In this document: positions 13,070 to 26,720 of the stretch, piece after piece
Numbering within the stretch: the first letter of the stretch is position 1
How the letters are laid out: each line of letters starts with the position of its first letter
Source of the DNA: Lutraria lutraria
Taxonomy: Eukaryota; Mollusca; Bivalvia; Venerida; Mactridae
Reading direction: 5' to 3'
NCBI GenBank assembly: GCA_964023205.1
Contig: OZ026834.1
Coordinates: 34,448,756 to 34,512,755 of the forward strand
DNA length: 64,000 nucleotides
Notes under the pieces: generated by a model
Database searches by the model: none
Told to the model about the DNA's origin: nothing
Seen by the model: the letters and a program-made list of their open reading frames with translations, nothing else
Translations under genes and position numbers: made by a program

Positions 13070-13380
13070 CAAGAAATGCTGCGTACATTTAAAAAAGTGT
13101 TGATGCAATTGTTGGAAACCGAACGAAAGTTCAGCATTCCCCAGTCGTCACTCGCTCGGTGCGCATGAATTTTGATGCGGACCTAAGTACTACGTTTATC
13201 TACATCCGCCATGCCATTGATAAACTAGTTCCCGTTCCATGTTGCAGTGCAAGTCCATGATAGTTCAGTTTCCATGAGCACTCTCGGCACTTTGATTTTT
13301 ATAACCTTGTTGTGTTTTCCCAAAAGAGTTTTATAAAGCTGTCTTTGTAATTTAACAAATTTAATTGTTGAATGTCATCC
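13070..13380. repeat. Divergent interspersed repeat shared with 54.8 kb and 22.1 kb
   Basis: The phrase 'ctgacaagaaatgct' followed by a 'taaaaaagtgt'-like word and, further on, 'aaaagagtt' and a 'ctgtctttgta'-like word recur near 54810-54910, where the middle part is missing. The middle part (13150-13215) resembles 22130-22195. It also contains GTTCCCGTTCCATGTTGCAG (13230-13249), the terminal motif seen at 56.6 kb. This is a mosaic of old repeats. Confidence 0.45.
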
Positions 13381-13439
13381 CGAAGTGTTCACTTAATTAA
13401 AGACGTGAAGGTACGTTTAATAACGTTAGACGACGAAAA

Positions 13440-13652
13440 GAAAAAACATGAACTTGTTGCCTCCCTATTGAATGAGCATGAAAACAAAACATGAACTTGT
13501 TGCCTCCCTATTGAATGAGCATGAACAAAGACATGAACGTGTTGCCTCCCTATTGAATGAGCATGAAAAAAACATGAACGTGTTGCCTCCCTATTGAATG
13601 AGCATGAAAAAAACATGAACTTGTTGCCTCCCTATTGAATGAGCATGAAAAA
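13440..13652. repeat. Minisatellite, five units of about 43 bp
   Basis: Five tandem units built around 'catgaacttgttgcctccct' and 'attgaatgagcatgaa'. Units 3 and 4 carry 'aacgtg' in place of 'aacttg', and unit length varies in the A-run between units. The - strand stays open through the array, but units of unequal length and the flanks argue against coding. Confidence 0.85.
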
Positions 13653-15112
13653 ACTGGACGTTTATGTTTCTTGACTCCTGTACGACAACTCTGGAGTTTG
13701 TACTAGTATTGAAGTGGTCTTGTGTTCATGTTGAAACACAGGGGAAATGCAGAAAACCGGTAAAATAGTGGTAGCTTTAGAAAAATTGTTATATCGAAAC
13801 CTATTTATTATTAAGATGAACTGTAAGTGACATATTGAAAGACGGTAAAAATAATAATTAATTGTTATTGGGAAAGGTTTAGAAACTAAAGCGGTCTAAG
13901 AAACAGAAGAAATTGTGAAATAAAATGGTTTGTTTATGTTCGGTCTTAGAAATACGCAGTCGATAAGTTAGGTTTGTAGGAATGACCCAGCTGAACATTG
14001 AATGAAACAAGAAGCAAGCGAGGATACTTTTGTGGCTTTATAGATAAATGTGCGCCATCTGGTGGAAATAATGTAAAATATTGCATATATGTCATAAAAC
14101 ACCTGTGTTTCAGTTGCTAGGTGAAATTCGAATGAATTTGGAAAACAATCATCCACAGTAAACTTTAATGAGACAGATTTCTAGAGCAGCTGCACGAAGA
14201 TTTATAATCTATATATATAAATGAAAGAAACGTTAACGTATTAATGTTGCATTATCTTCAAATCATAGTGTGAATGTTTTGTTATTAATACATACTAGAA
14301 ATATCAGACCAGAGAGAAACTTAAATATGCTTCTACGTAAATACAGACGCATTTAGAAACATTTCTAATTAGGAGAATATTATATCAGACGTTTTCTCAA
14401 GATGACGTTCGTAATATCTAAATGTTTTTTATAATAGAATAAATCAATCTACGATTTTACTCGCCTTCGGAACGTCGTAAACAAATATAAATTATGCTTC
14501 CGAAGTAGGTATTCGAAAAATTATTTTTTTAAAGTTAAAGCATAAAAGCTTTCTATAATTTAATTCAACTTAAGTAGCATACTCTGTTTTAATTAAATCA
14601 CATGATAATGACTTATAAATGTGCACAAAATTATGTATACTGCGTGTAAAATGTTGCTTTTTCTCAACATGTCAAAATGTAGAAAGTTTTAAGAAATAAA
14701 CACAATGGGGCAAGATTTCCAAAGTCACAATTCAGAATATTTCTTGTCTTTACCCTAACAAAATCCCAAACAGTAAGTCTGAAACAGCAGTTGATGTTTT
14801 TCCTTTTTATGCTGTGTAGGTTATATTAGCTTTGGCCCGAACACTAGTGTCAATGAATTAATAATGAGGTTTTGTCGGAGAGGAAATTGAAATAAACGTT
14901 TTGACGAGCAGCTCAATTAAGGACCAGATTCTGATACTCTTTTCTCAGGGTTTAGGGCGATGTACTGATACTTGAGTCAATCCCTCAACACAAGATTAAA
15001 CACATTTACGCTAGCCATAACAATGAATGAAATCTAAAATGTGATGATGTAAAATATTTTTATCATAATGTTGTTGTATATCAAATCATATTATGTCGTA
15101 TCAGAAACGTGA
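13653..15112. other. Non-coding region
   Basis: AT-rich sequence with no recognisable gene, RNA or shared repeat. Confidence 0.45.
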
Positions 15113-15116
15113 CTCG

Positions 15117-15190
15117 CCTAACCGCTTAGTGCAATAGGTAGAGCAGTTACTCGTACGTCTACGGAGTTCAAATCCTAGATGAGGCACATT
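15117..15190 (+). repeat. tRNA-like SINE head
   Basis: A-box-like GCAATAGGTAGAGCAG followed about 25 bases later by the B-box-like GAGTTCAAATCC gives the spacing of a tRNA-derived pol III promoter. The 3' acceptor-stem half does not pair with the 5' half and no CCA-type end is visible, so it is a SINE head rather than a functional tRNA gene. It stops about 60 bases before the duplicated block begins. Confidence 0.5.
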
Positions 15191-16597
15191 ATATAAGTTA
15201 CGATTTGAAAGTCCAAAGACGTTGGGTCCACCACCGCTAATCCTTCATGTAGATAAAGTGGCTGTGTCTTATTAAGAGCAATGTAAGTATTAAAACAGAA
15301 TCCTATTATATTGACTATCAATCAGTATTAGACCAGTACTTCTGTTAAAATAGGCAGAAAAAGGTACGTTTGGAAAAATAGACACTAAAAGTTTTCGACT
15401 AACCTAATGGCAACCCTTAATGTTTAGGGTCGCCTAACCAGATATGTGGCTATTTATATACGATATTATTCTACGGTTAAATATGATTAGCTGTTCCTAA
15501 TTACTAAGCAGTTGTATGGTCAATAACGTCACGAGAGCCGACGGAAAATACAATTCTTGCCTTTTACGGGTCAAAACCAGCTGGTAGGAGTAAATTATCG
15601 CTTTGGGTTGGAATCGATATATTCAAAGATACGTTCCCATAATCAACCAAGTGATGAAATTCAGGAATATAATATTTGTTATTTCATCAATGCGGTTCAC
15701 ACCGATTTGATGTTAAGATTATTAAACAAAAGTACACCTCTCCGGAGGTTGGGAATATAGCGTCTTTCACACGGTCTCGTCGATGACATTACTCGTGTCT
15801 CCAAACCTGATCATAAATCACACATTGAAACAGTATCTACTAAACTAACACTAGATGGGGACAAATTATTTATCAGCAAACAGGCACCTGTCACATATAT
15901 TACCTAGGTAACAGTTCCCTAGACATGTCATTGATCTTTGCAAGCAGATTCTATTTCTGAGCGTTTCCCAGACTATACTGAGATTAATGAATTACTTTGT
16001 TTCCGGATTTGGAAATTCTCAGACATCGACTGTTGTTTTTTTTTTTTAAGAAAGAAGTTTTGTTTTATGATTTGATATAAAATGCAAGAACACTGTCATT
16101 TCAGAGAGTGATGAATTTTGAAAAAAATAATGACATCGATTTTTTAAAAATAACATTTGACATTTATACGATTGTGAACATATGCCCAGTAGATCTTGAA
16201 AGAATATTCAATACGTGTTGTCTTCAGAATCGAAGTATTAAAAGTAAGACCGTCTTTAAAATAGTGTTTGTTTGCAGTCGTGCAACCAACACATTCAAAC
16301 TTTTTAATTGCAAATCAACTCATTCATACCGATTGTCTAATGGTAGTTTAATATGTTTTTTTTAATTCACAAGGAAATCATGCACACAATGAGACGGTAC
16401 TTAAAATTACAGTAAAGACATGCCTTGACTCAGCATACAAGTAGTTTTCTCAATTTTCTCAACTGCTTATAACGAAACAAGCCTGATTAATTTGTATACT
16501 ATAGTTATCATTACAAGAGCGGACACCTGCTTCCTATCTATCTCTAGTCACCTTCTCAACAAGGCATATAAATAATATACTTGAAGGAATCAATACA

Positions 16598-16720
16598 GTA
16601 GAACCTCACATAGCGAACACTTCGACATAACGACCATCGCATTATAATAATAACTTATCTTCGAAATGGTTTTTATTTTTTTTTCTGTACATTTCAACTT
16701 AGTAACAGGAGAACAGCTGT
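16598..16720. repeat. Degenerate transposon end, TACAGTAGAACCTCACATAG type
   Basis: Begins TACAGTAGAACCTCACATAG with 'cataacgaccatc' downstream. The same kind of sequence is at 26600-26720 (the duplicate) and, diverged, at 53727-53800 and 44340-44450. It probably represents ends of a DNA transposon family. Confidence 0.4.
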
Positions 16721-16888
16721 TCAATATTAAGACATTTTGTTTAAGAAATTTCTAGAAAATAAAAATCTCACCTTCCCCAAAAAACTACCATACCCATAAC
16801 TCCAACACAAAGCCCATCCAACACAAAGTCCCTCCAACACATAAGACCATACACAATGGACAAAAAAACACACACTACGGAGGAGTAC

Positions 16889-16901
16889 CCCCCCCCCCCT
16901 G
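16889..16901. repeat. Poly-C tract
   Basis: A C homopolymer that is also present in the duplicate near 26890, next to a 'ctggaatggtcaaca' context. It is a likely site of length polymorphism. Confidence 0.6.
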
Positions 16902-19900
16902 GAATGGTCAACAACAGAGCTCCAGGGCGAGGGGTAAACTATTTTTAGGGCCGGACCTTACAGTTCCCTTGGGAAACAAAAAAAACAAATTTAAATACTT
17001 AGGTTAATGAATGATACAATGGTGACTTAATATCAAACTGTCATTTGCATGTATCAGTAACTGAGCGAACATCCTCAGAGAATGTTATTGAGATGAGTAC
17101 CAGCTGGCAAACTGAAACGAATTGACATTTTTATATACTCGTACTAGATAATATTAAGTTTGTAACATACTACCTATTTTAATAGTATAAGTTGATTAAG
17201 AGTGTATATTACATTATTCTTGACAGTTGCTTTTTGAAATTAATATTAATATAGAATTTGTGATATACAGTTTCAGTAGCGTAAAAAAGATCATTAAACT
17301 AGCGACAGCAAAATTGAAGAAACAGGATAAAAGATGCTAAAATATCGCTGACATATGACATCTTCTTGATCTGATATGATATTTCCTGTATGCGTTTGGC
17401 TAAGATGGAAACTGTACATTCGAACATGCTATAATTCATTAAGTTGATTAATGGTGTCCGTGCATGTGTTACGCTGGAAACTTCCAAATCTGATCCCCTC
17501 TAATTATATACTCTGTTGTCTTTTTATTATGAAATAATTGTTTTTTCCTGAACATTTACATTCCGATAATCAGACAATATTTTGTTTGAACAATGTTTGT
17601 GTCAATAAATATTTTGATTTTTTTAATACAATTTTTCATTTAATTTCGCCACAAATGATGTTGTAATTCTCCCGATCGATCGAACAAGAATCTAAAGCAT
17701 TGAATCAAGTTCAAATGTAAGAAAATTAAGCCACAAATAACAGTAACAGTTGGGTTGTCTGTCATTCTTAAAAATGATTGCGTGACTAAATGTTCAGATT
17801 AATATCAGTATCCAATTAATATATAAATATTGGTGAATTTTAACCCCTGGGTTTTTGAAAGTGTGTTAAAATTTGAGTTAAAATTCGGAAAAGCGATTGT
17901 ATAAAGCCTTGGTTAAATTTGATAAGAAATTATTTCCAGCAAGATTTAAACTAAGTTACAGATATTGGTTAAGAAGCTTTCAAGATCCTTCATTTGTCTA
18001 GTATTTACTTGTCTGATTTGTTGAGTACAGCCACAATTGGTACAACAAGAGTAGCCATCTTGTTTCTCGTTAACTTTTGGTTAACTTTTTAACCAAACCT
18101 CAAATTTAACCCATTGGTAAGATTTAACCAAATGAATGTTAATACAATTGGTGCAGATAAAAAAGTAGTCCCACAAAAATCACTTACAGAAAATCCAATC
18201 TTCAAAAAGACTTCACCAGACCTAAATTTATCCAAACCCGAAACCCACCAAACACAAAGGAGCATACAAAAACATAGAAGTTACGTAAGAGTCTTCCCTA
18301 GGGATCCACATTGAAACGGTCTGTTGCAAATCTACGAGGGATTAAAATTTGCTCCACGGGCCAAACTTCACTCTTATATATGACACAGCTTGATCGATTA
18401 AATTCATGCCTGTCAAGGCCTTATCAAGAAGGGTGATAGCTTCTCTTGTGGGATAAACGGGCGATGCACACAGTTTTAGCTACTTGAACACGGGCGATTA
18501 AATATACCCCCGCTGACCAATGAGAAAATAGTTCAGTCTAAATAACACAATGGTCCAGATGTTAAAATAAACGTAAACATCGTTAGCGAATAATATAAAT
18601 GCCGGCCAATCGATTATAATATTATACGATATTAATAAGCCAACAATTGTAGGCAAGCCTTAAATAAATTAGAATGGACGAGGTTGGAAAAATAAAAAAA
18701 AGCTTTGGTTTCGAACGAAGAGCGATATCACGTGATCTGATATGGATTACGTGATCATGTGATATGTAAAACGTTTGGAAAAAGTAGTCGTGAAGGCTCT
18801 TTTCAAAGCCCTGTGGACCAAATAATGCCAAGTTCCATGAAATACGTCATGTTTGAAATGATACAGATTACATTTGTATTAAATAAAATACTTGTATGTA
18901 AAGAAATGAAAAATCATATTTGATGTACATAGCGAAATATCTAACGCGTCAATTCTATTCGTTGCTTTCAATTTTCCAGGTACAATGTATACGGTTTTAC
19001 ACCTGACAGTATGAAAACAAACATTCAATTCGATTTGCAAACTAGATGTTTAATGATGGAAGATTATTTAATTTTAGTCATGAACAGAGCATAACATATA
19101 CTCTTATTTTAGATTTGAACATGCGTTTATATTCCAGAACATTATACAACTAAAATCATGCAAGCAACTTTTAACTAACATCCGAGTGTGATTCTTAGTA
19201 TCATGTCATTGTTAATATAAATACCAAGTTGTTGTTTTCTGGTCTTCCCGCAGCTTATCATCAGTTACGCCCATACTCATTCAGTTCATTAATGTCGTCA
19301 TTGAATGCATGAGCTCGTATGGCGTCATTAGAGGTTTTCAGTTGATAAACAGATTAGATCGGTTTTAAAGTGTCGTTCATGTCTTGTACGCCTGTTTCTT
19401 TCCCAGTTATTGTAGATATTTTAGGTTCCTTTGTTTTATTAATTACTACCTTATTTCTATTAGTCTGATCTTCGTTGACTTCACAGTTTTCGGTGTTGTT
19501 TAAAGCTTTCCGCGGTGATTAATTAAGACCAATGAGCTGTTTGGCTTCCCTCATTTGTCACACCCACCGCTCGAAATGTCTCTTCTAATAGATGCTTTCC
19601 TTGTTAATGTTCTTAAATTGTTTTCGGTTTCTGACGCTATTGTTAGCATCACCCGTTATTTAAATTTATCTTTCTACTGTCTATATTCAGTTGGGTCCAC
19701 CTACTTTACCTCAGTTCCATTTTCTTACTTTGATCGGTTTAGAGGATATTTTTTATCCATATTTAGGTAGTAACATGTTAATATAATACATGAAACCCTG
19801 AGAGAGGAAGATGTGTGTTGTATGTTATTAACATTACTTAACGGTTTTGATCGAAGGTTTTGGTGCGGCGAAGTTTAAAGTCAATACTACCAAACATGTG

Positions 19901-20124
19901 TACATGCTTCAGCTCTTGCAAATTATATATCTATGTCATCATTTTAAATATGCGTACATTTACATTTAATTATTTCAATATCAGAATAAGAGAAGGTATT
20001 CCTAGACATCCACGTTGGCTTTGTTGTTGCAACACCGTGCTCTAAATGGGAAAGTATCGTTTTCAAGATCAAGGCAAAGTACGTGTTTCATCTTGATGCT
20101 ATACATCAAGCTAATTATTACTTT

Positions 20125-20364
20125 TGTTTGTTTGAGTTTTACGCCCCTTTTCAACAGTCAGTCATATGAGGCAGACAGTTCACCTAATCTTCGTTCCGGT
20201 AAAGAACCAGTACTAGACTCCCATCCTCCGTGAGCAACTGCCTACTTTCTTTACATTAAGAGTCATGGTCGGTAGCGAGGCTCGAACCCACAAGACTCTG
20301 TCAGTGAGATCTTACAATGATTTGAAGTCAGCGATATTAACCACTCGAACATGAAGGCGGGTCC
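20125..20364 (-). repeat. tRNA-derived SINE, family C (unit 1 copy)
   Basis: On the - strand the head reads GAGTGGTTAATATCGCTGAC (A-box region) and then GTGGGTTCGAGCCTC (B box), followed by a body ending in 'aaactcaaacaaaca'. Four copies are in the window (also 30061, 37911 and 39551), with shared body words such as 'aggcagttgctcacggagg'. No RNA gene function is claimed. Confidence 0.75.
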
Positions 20365-21044
20365 AAGATTATTAGTATCATTATCAAGATTATTGGACTG
20401 TAATCTCTGATCCACGAATAATATGTAAAGTTTGCAGTGACTTTCTGAATGAGAGAGGGCTTGATGGTTCCCGGTTAGTAACCTTAAAAAAACATGGATC
20501 AACTGTAACCCGTTTACGAGGATAACTGAAATAATGTCCTTTGTATATGAGGTAAAATGAACTTTGAGCAAAACATTGAGATGAGATGATGAACCTCTAG
20601 TCTGATAGTCATATCGTGCCAGACATCTCAAGCAAGCGTACTAATGAAGAGACGCATTTCTAAGTGGAGATTTTAAACGTTTTTGCCAGACAGTAGTTAT
20701 AAGTTTTCTCGTTCGTTTGGTTTCTAAAAGACAATTTTCCTGAAACTAAAATACTTACTAAAACGAGATATACGTGATATAGAAGACAAATAAATTAATA
20801 TTACGAAACAATGTGATACAGGAAAGACCGAGATCCGCTGGAAAATGGATATCGAAAGATTTACGAGCGGAATTAATTTAAAGTAAAAGTATATTGTAAT
20901 AAAACAATTTGTTGTAATGATGCAAAAACGTCGGCTTAATGTGTTTCTTTCTGAGAGCCCTACAACTAATAATAGTTTGATTGAGTATTTTGTCTTACGA
21001 AAAATACGTGTAGCAAAGTTTGTATATTCTCGTCTAAGATAGTG

Positions 21045-21320
21045 AATCAGCGGAGGTATTGTGGAACCTGCTGGGCTACTGAACGAAAGGTCGTGAAATT
21101 TGGTTCCGCATTTCGAATTTCTCAGGGCCGCTTTTTCATTGTCTCCATACCAGTAAGCCTACATAGACGAATACTGCCTCTAAAAATCACAGGGAAAAGG
21201 GCCAGGCGTGTATCGGTACTTTACACAACATGGGCACGATAAAACAATTCCCAATAAGAGATCGAGAGAATATAAATGCCCAGTTTTTATGTCTCTCTGG
21301 TGCTGCTCTGAAATGATCAT
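21045..21320 (+). repeat. SINE-like repeat, family B (unit 1 copy)
   Basis: Shares with 6060-6355 the tRNA-like head (CTACTGAACGAAAGGTCGTG) and the 'aaatcacaggg' / 'gcgtgtatcgg' body. The B box has decayed in this copy but is better kept in the unit 2 copy. Confidence 0.6.
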
Positions 21321-21353
21321 AGCTGTTGAATGGACCGTTAAACAACAGATAAA

Positions 21354-21564
21354 TACTGTGGAATCATTAATTTTTGTTGGGGATTTAATTTCGTGGATTT
21401 CGCGGGTCGGCTTATCCACGAAATCAAATCCCCACGAATTAAAATGCAGAGAATGGGAAGTGTTTTTCAAAAAACAAAATCCACGAATTTATGTCCCCAC
21501 GAAATAGCCATTTTAGTAAAAACCACGAAAATTGTGCCCAACGAGAATAAATGAAACTACAGTA
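21354..21564. mobile_element. Hairpin MITE, TACTGTGGAATCATTAAT family (unit 1 copy)
   Basis: Imperfect terminal inverted repeats (TACTGTGGAATCATTAAT at the left, complement of TACTGTAGTTTCATTTAT at the right) and an internal palindrome formed by 'ggggatttaatttcgtgg' and 'ccacgaaatcaaatcccc'. Other copies are at 31284-31538 and 55316-55525. The internal loop (TTTCGCGGGTCGGCTTAT) is in the orientation opposite to unit 2. Confidence 0.8.
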
Positions 21565-22843
21565 AATCTCGTTTATAAATTACAAACATAAATTGTAGAT
21601 TCTAAGCAGTAGAACAAATCAATGCTGTAGATTCACGCCAGAAATTAGGGAAATTTACTCTTTGGAATACGATAGACAGCTAATATCTATATAGGCATCA
21701 ATCATTCTATGACACAAGTTAACGATGGGTGACGATAGAATTGCACTGCACTGCATGAAATTCGATTTTGAATGAAAAGTTGAAATTCTCTGCTTTTGCG
21801 TTCGTTCCAGCACTTTAACGACGCCAACCTCGTTAGTTCAGTCGGGGGAATTCCGGTCCGCTGGTTCCTGTCGCTGTCAGTCTTGCATGAACTGATCCAC
21901 TCCACAATACTAGCGTGAAAAAAAATAAGTACGCTGGCGGACACACAAAACCAGACGGGCGACTTTAATAACAATTTATTAGCAGATAAAATATAAAACG
22001 TATAAACTTAATGTCATAAACACGTTTAATATTGTGGCAATGTATTGTACGTGGTAAGATGAGGTATTTTGCATGCGGCATTATCCATTCCGTTTTTGTG
22101 AGTTGAACTTTGTTCACTCCACTAAGCCATTAAACGCTGGGCGTATGTTTTTAATGCAGACCTGAGTACTATTTCTTGTTCTACACACGCCGTGAAAATG
22201 TTTTCATTTTGGAATATTTAATATTGAGGTCGTACATAGAAACATATACTGCTTTAAGTTCAACTCACACAAGTACATCGAGAACTTTGTATTTCTTACA
22301 AACACAAATTTTAATCAGACACACGCACCGCAAAACGTTCAATGTTTTCTCAGTGAATAAAGTGGTTGCCAATTACTTTTCTCCTATGAGCTCTTGAAAT
22401 AATTGTTATTTGCATGTTTCAATAAAAAACTATAACGACCGACAAGCCTTGTTCAGATCCTGAGTGATTTCTTTGTATTCTAAGTCATAATTAAGCCATA
22501 GAATACGGTCAGTGGTCAGTGCATGGACGCTATCGATCTCATCAAGCAGAGGATATTTCCGCCCGTATGAGTCGTTGTAATCAACGTTAATGTGCCACGT
22601 GACGTATGTATCTCGTTGGTTCTGAATACTCAGAAAGTAATTCCTTCTTGTTATAGTTACCTAGAGATTTGTTTAACCATTATATCTTAATTAGCTTACC
22701 AATCGAGAAGGGCTTCTCTCAGTGTACACGTTGGAGAAGATCTTTAAGTCAAACAAAATAAACAAACTGGAAAAGAGGAAGTGACTAACAAGATTAGTCA
22801 GAGAGTATTATAGAAATAGGATTTTCTTCTTCATCCATATTAC

Positions 22844-23301
22844 CAATCTCTGCCCAGAGTTGTCGTTCCTTTCCAATCCACACATACCTCTGTCAACGTC
22901 TCAATGCCAAGTTTCTTGGCAAACTACACTGTGATCGATAAATATGCTTTTGTGTATATTTTATAATTATTTGTTATGTGTCATCATGAAATATGTCATA
23001 TTGTTTTAAAAAATCGCTTCAGGTTGCTCCGTTATAAGCTGTGTCATCAGGGGTTATTTAACCTTGTAACTCTAAAACTAATTCGGCGGAATAATTGCGA
23101 AGTAAACAATTCAAAACACGGATAATATAATGAAGGGATAACAGGCTCTGATGTCAGTTTCCTATAATTTAGTGTAAGTATGCGATTCTCTTCAGATAAA
23201 CAAAACAACACAATCTATGTTAGTTTCTTTTTGAGGTGTTGTCACCATTTCTAAATCACGCATCTGTCATTGTGAAGCCGGACTACTTTTTAGACGTTGA
23301 C
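22844..23301. other. Segment present in unit 1 only
   Basis: In unit 2 the flanks 'tccatattac' and 'cataaaaaaatggcgg' are joined by only a few unrelated bases, so about 458 bp was lost there or gained here. No terminal repeats or target duplication are obvious, which favours deletion in unit 2. Confidence 0.7.
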
Positions 23302-24420
23302 AGACATAAAAAAATGGCGGCTGTGAAATTTAAACGAAATGGAAGGAACGGATTATAATAGCAAAACGGACAATATTGCCGTCACGACGAGCACGCTATG
23401 TGCGTCTTAAATTTAGAATATCGAAACCGTCTGCGATATAATTAAGTCTGACGTGTATGAGACAACTTTTCTACCCATCCCCAATAAAATGCAATACAAT
23501 ATTTCTACAAAAGGTATTCAAATAAGTAGACTTGATATATAACGCGCGTACGTGTCACTGCCAACTAACAGTCTTCGGTATGCCAACGTCTGATAATATA
23601 ATCAGACAGCGTATGTCATCAATTTACTGAAGTGTGAAAAGTGATTATACCACCATTGTCATTTTCACTGGGAAGAAATTATTTCTATTGCAGTGTATTC
23701 TGTTGCACCATATGGTGTTATTGCGAGAATAGAGCTCTATAATTGTATAATATTATCTGCTGTCTATACTTATGGCTATTTTATATCAAATTAAAATGGC
23801 GACCATTATAAGTGTGATATTTAATCGGTTTTTATTAGAGTCGATTCCAGAGTTTCGTCAGATTCTGAATAAGAATGATACTATTTTCAAAACATATACA
23901 ATCTATTGAATATTATGTGTAACATAATTTCAAATCAAATGTTGAATAATATCAATATTCTGTGAGTACGATACTCAGTCAGTATTGCGACTATTGCGAT
24001 GGTATTTATACTATAAAATCCTAATTGACACACAAGAATCCCCTCCAAACCGAAGTATCTGTTAATCAAACCCCTCAAATGTATTGTCTCACTGGGCCCG
24101 TAGGTTTTATGCTGAATTGCTATATAGTACTTCTACCTAAACAAACAGAGTTCGTGCCGCCGACATTGTCAGTGGTGCGAATCAAGGTAAACGAATAAGG
24201 TTTCTTCAGACAGTTCAATAATTAATTGTTGATTCATTAGGCGAAATAAATACAACAATAAGTAAGTTGAAATAAACACGTACAAAATATTACGTTTTTA
24301 CATTATTACAACTACATGTTACATATTGTAACTGAACCTTCTGTAAAAACCTTTAAAATATGAACTTAGTACTTTAACGATGTTCGGATTGTTGAGGGTA
24401 AACAGAACTGGTATATACTA

Positions 24421-24600
24421 TACAGTGCAGCCTATTCAGAGCAACACCCTAAAGGAGAAGCAAAATTATGTTGTTGTTGAAATGTTGTTGCTCTAAAGAG
24501 GTTAATTTAATATTTAAATCGCGCAATGGGAACAAATTACGTTGTTGTTGAAGGGATGGTGTTGTTCATGAAAGGGCCGCTCAAGAGAGGTTGTACCGTA
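24421..24600. mobile_element. MITE, TACAGTGCAGCCTATTC family (unit 1 copy)
   Basis: Starts TACAGTGCAGCC and ends GAGAGGTTGTACCGTA, with a 'gttgttgttgaa' and 'gctctaaagaggtt' body. Related copies are at 34004-34183, 37319-37486 and 41031-41168. Termini are imperfect inverted repeats. Confidence 0.65.
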
Positions 24601-25077
24601 TATGATAAAAAATCGGGAAATGATAAAAAGACGATCTGAACACATGTAATTAAATCATATAATTTATAGTTGATCAATTCACTATCATTTATAAAGGAAT
24701 TCGTCAACTGAACTAACATTAGACTTTACACGTGATGATAAAATGTTCTTTACTATTACATAAATTCATTATGTTTTAAAATGTATTTAGGTAGGTACTA
24801 TTCCCGAACATCTATCTTCGTTAATTTTCATTACAACACTACTGTAATTATCATTATTTTCATTATTATCAGTAATTGAACTAGCATTGTCTTCATCTAT
24901 ATACTCAAAGTCTTCATCTGGAAACTTAACGTAATTAAGCCCTCATCTGGATGCTTTACGTGAATATTAACATCTAGTTTATCATTTGTACCTACAGGAG
25001 TACCTAGACAGTAAGACCGTCTTTAGAAAAATAATAATTGGTCACTATATTGAAATAGCCTTATTATCAAGTTGAGC

Positions 25078-25225
25078 GTTAAAGCCCCATTAGCTTTTTG
25101 CTGTAGAAAAATATATGCAAAAACATTTAATTGCTGATATTATTGCAAGATAATTATTACCGACGAAACAAGCCCTTTTTCGTCTGAAAACACTCATTTC
25201 ACTGTGATTTTTGCTTTTGTAAACT
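25078..25225 (+). repeat. Interspersed repeat, family A, truncated at the duplication junction
   Basis: Matches 34661-34808 but stops at 'tgtaaact', exactly where unit 1 ends. The missing distal part of the repeat is still present after unit 2 (34809-34913). This places the rearrangement breakpoint inside a family A copy. Confidence 0.85.
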
Positions 25226-26599
25226 AAAGATAAAGTGGCTGTGTCTTATTAAGAGCAATGTAAGTATTAAAACAGAATCCTGTTATATTGACTATATATC
25301 AGTATTAGACCAGTCCTGTACTTCTGTTAAAATAGGCAGAAAAAGGTACGTTTGGAAAAATAGACGCTAAAAGTTTCGACTAACGTACTTGCAACCCTTA
25401 ATGTTTAGGGTCGCGTAACCAGATATGTGGCTATTTATATACGATATTATTCTACGGTTAAATATGATTAGCTGTTCCTAATTACCAAACAGTTGTATGG
25501 TCAATAACGTCACGGGCATTTTTTTTATTTAGAAGGAGAACAAGTGAGAGCTGACGGTAAATACAATTCTTGCCTTTTCCGGGTCAAAACCAGCTGGTAG
25601 GAGTAAATTATCGCTTTGGGTTGGAATCGATATATTAGAAGATACGTTCCCATAATCAACCAAGTGATGAAATTCAGGAATATAATATTTGTTATTTCAT
25701 CAATGCGGTTCACACCGATTTGATATTAAGATTATTAAACAAAAGTACACCTCTCCGGATGTTGGGAATATAGCGTCTTTCACACGGTCTCGTCGATGAC
25801 ATTACTCATGTCTCCAAACCTGACCATAAATCAGGAATTGAAACAGTATCTACTAAACTAACACTAGATGGGGACAAATTATCAATCAGCAAACAGGCAT
25901 CTGTCACATATATTACCTAGGTAACAGTTCCCTAGACATGTCATTGATCTTTGCAAGCAGATTCTATTTCTGAGCGTTTCCCAGACTATACTGAAATTAA
26001 TGAATTACATTGTTTCCGGATTTGGAAATTCTCAGACATCGAATGTTGTTTTTTGAAGAAAGAAGTTTTACTTCATGATTTGATATAAAATACAAGAACA
26101 CTGTCATTTCAGAGAGTGGTGAATTTTGAAAAAAAATAATGACATCGATTTTTCAAAAATAACATTTGACATTTATACAATTGTAAACATATGCTCAGTA
26201 GATCTTGAAAGAATATTCAATACGTGTTGTCTTCAGAATCGAAGCATTAAAAGTAAGACCGTCTTTAAAATAGTGTTTGTTTGCAGTCGTGCAACCAACA
26301 CATTCAAACTTTTTAATTGCAAATCAACTCATTCATACCGATTGTCTAATGGTAGTTTAATTTTTTTTAATTCACAAGGAAATCATGCACAAAATGAGAC
26401 GGTACTTAAAATTACAGTAAAGACATGCCTTGACTCCGCATACAAGTAGTTTTCTCAATTTTCTCAACTGCTTATAACGAAACAAGCCTGATTAATTTGT
26501 ATACTATAGTTATCATTACAAGAGCGGACACCTGCTTCCTATCTATCTCTAGTCACCTTCTCAACAAGGCATATAAATAATATACTTGAAGGAATCAAT

Positions 26600-26720
26600 A
26601 CAGTAGAACCTCACATAGCGAACACTTCGACATAACGACCATCGCATTATAATAATAACTTATCTTCGAAACGGTTTTCAATTTTTTCTGTACATTTCAG
26701 CTTAACAACAGGGGAACAGC
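26600..26720. repeat. Degenerate transposon end (duplicate of 16598-16720)
   Basis: Unit 2 counterpart of the TACAGTAGAACCTCACATAG sequence. Confidence 0.4.

Larger units (their letters stand above)
15251..25228 (+). repeat. Tandem segmental duplication, unit 1 (about 10 kb)
   Basis: The segment starting 'agataaagtggctgtgtctt' at 15251 repeats from 25229 in the same orientation, and similarity runs through the entire unit to 'tgtaaact' (25225). Unit 1 keeps two segments absent from unit 2: about 75 bp at 17085-17160 and about 458 bp at 22844-23301. No gene is recognisable in either unit; small open frames (for example at 16108, 18114, 19555 and 22176) exist in both but simply follow the shared sequence, with no splice or domain evidence. 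Embedded SINEs and MITEs are listed separately. Confidence 0.92.

Noticed and set aside
16108..26449. Matching open frames in both duplicated units (16108-16365 and 26126-26449)
   Set aside because: Conservation is explained by the duplication; composition is AT-rich and start and end differ between the units.
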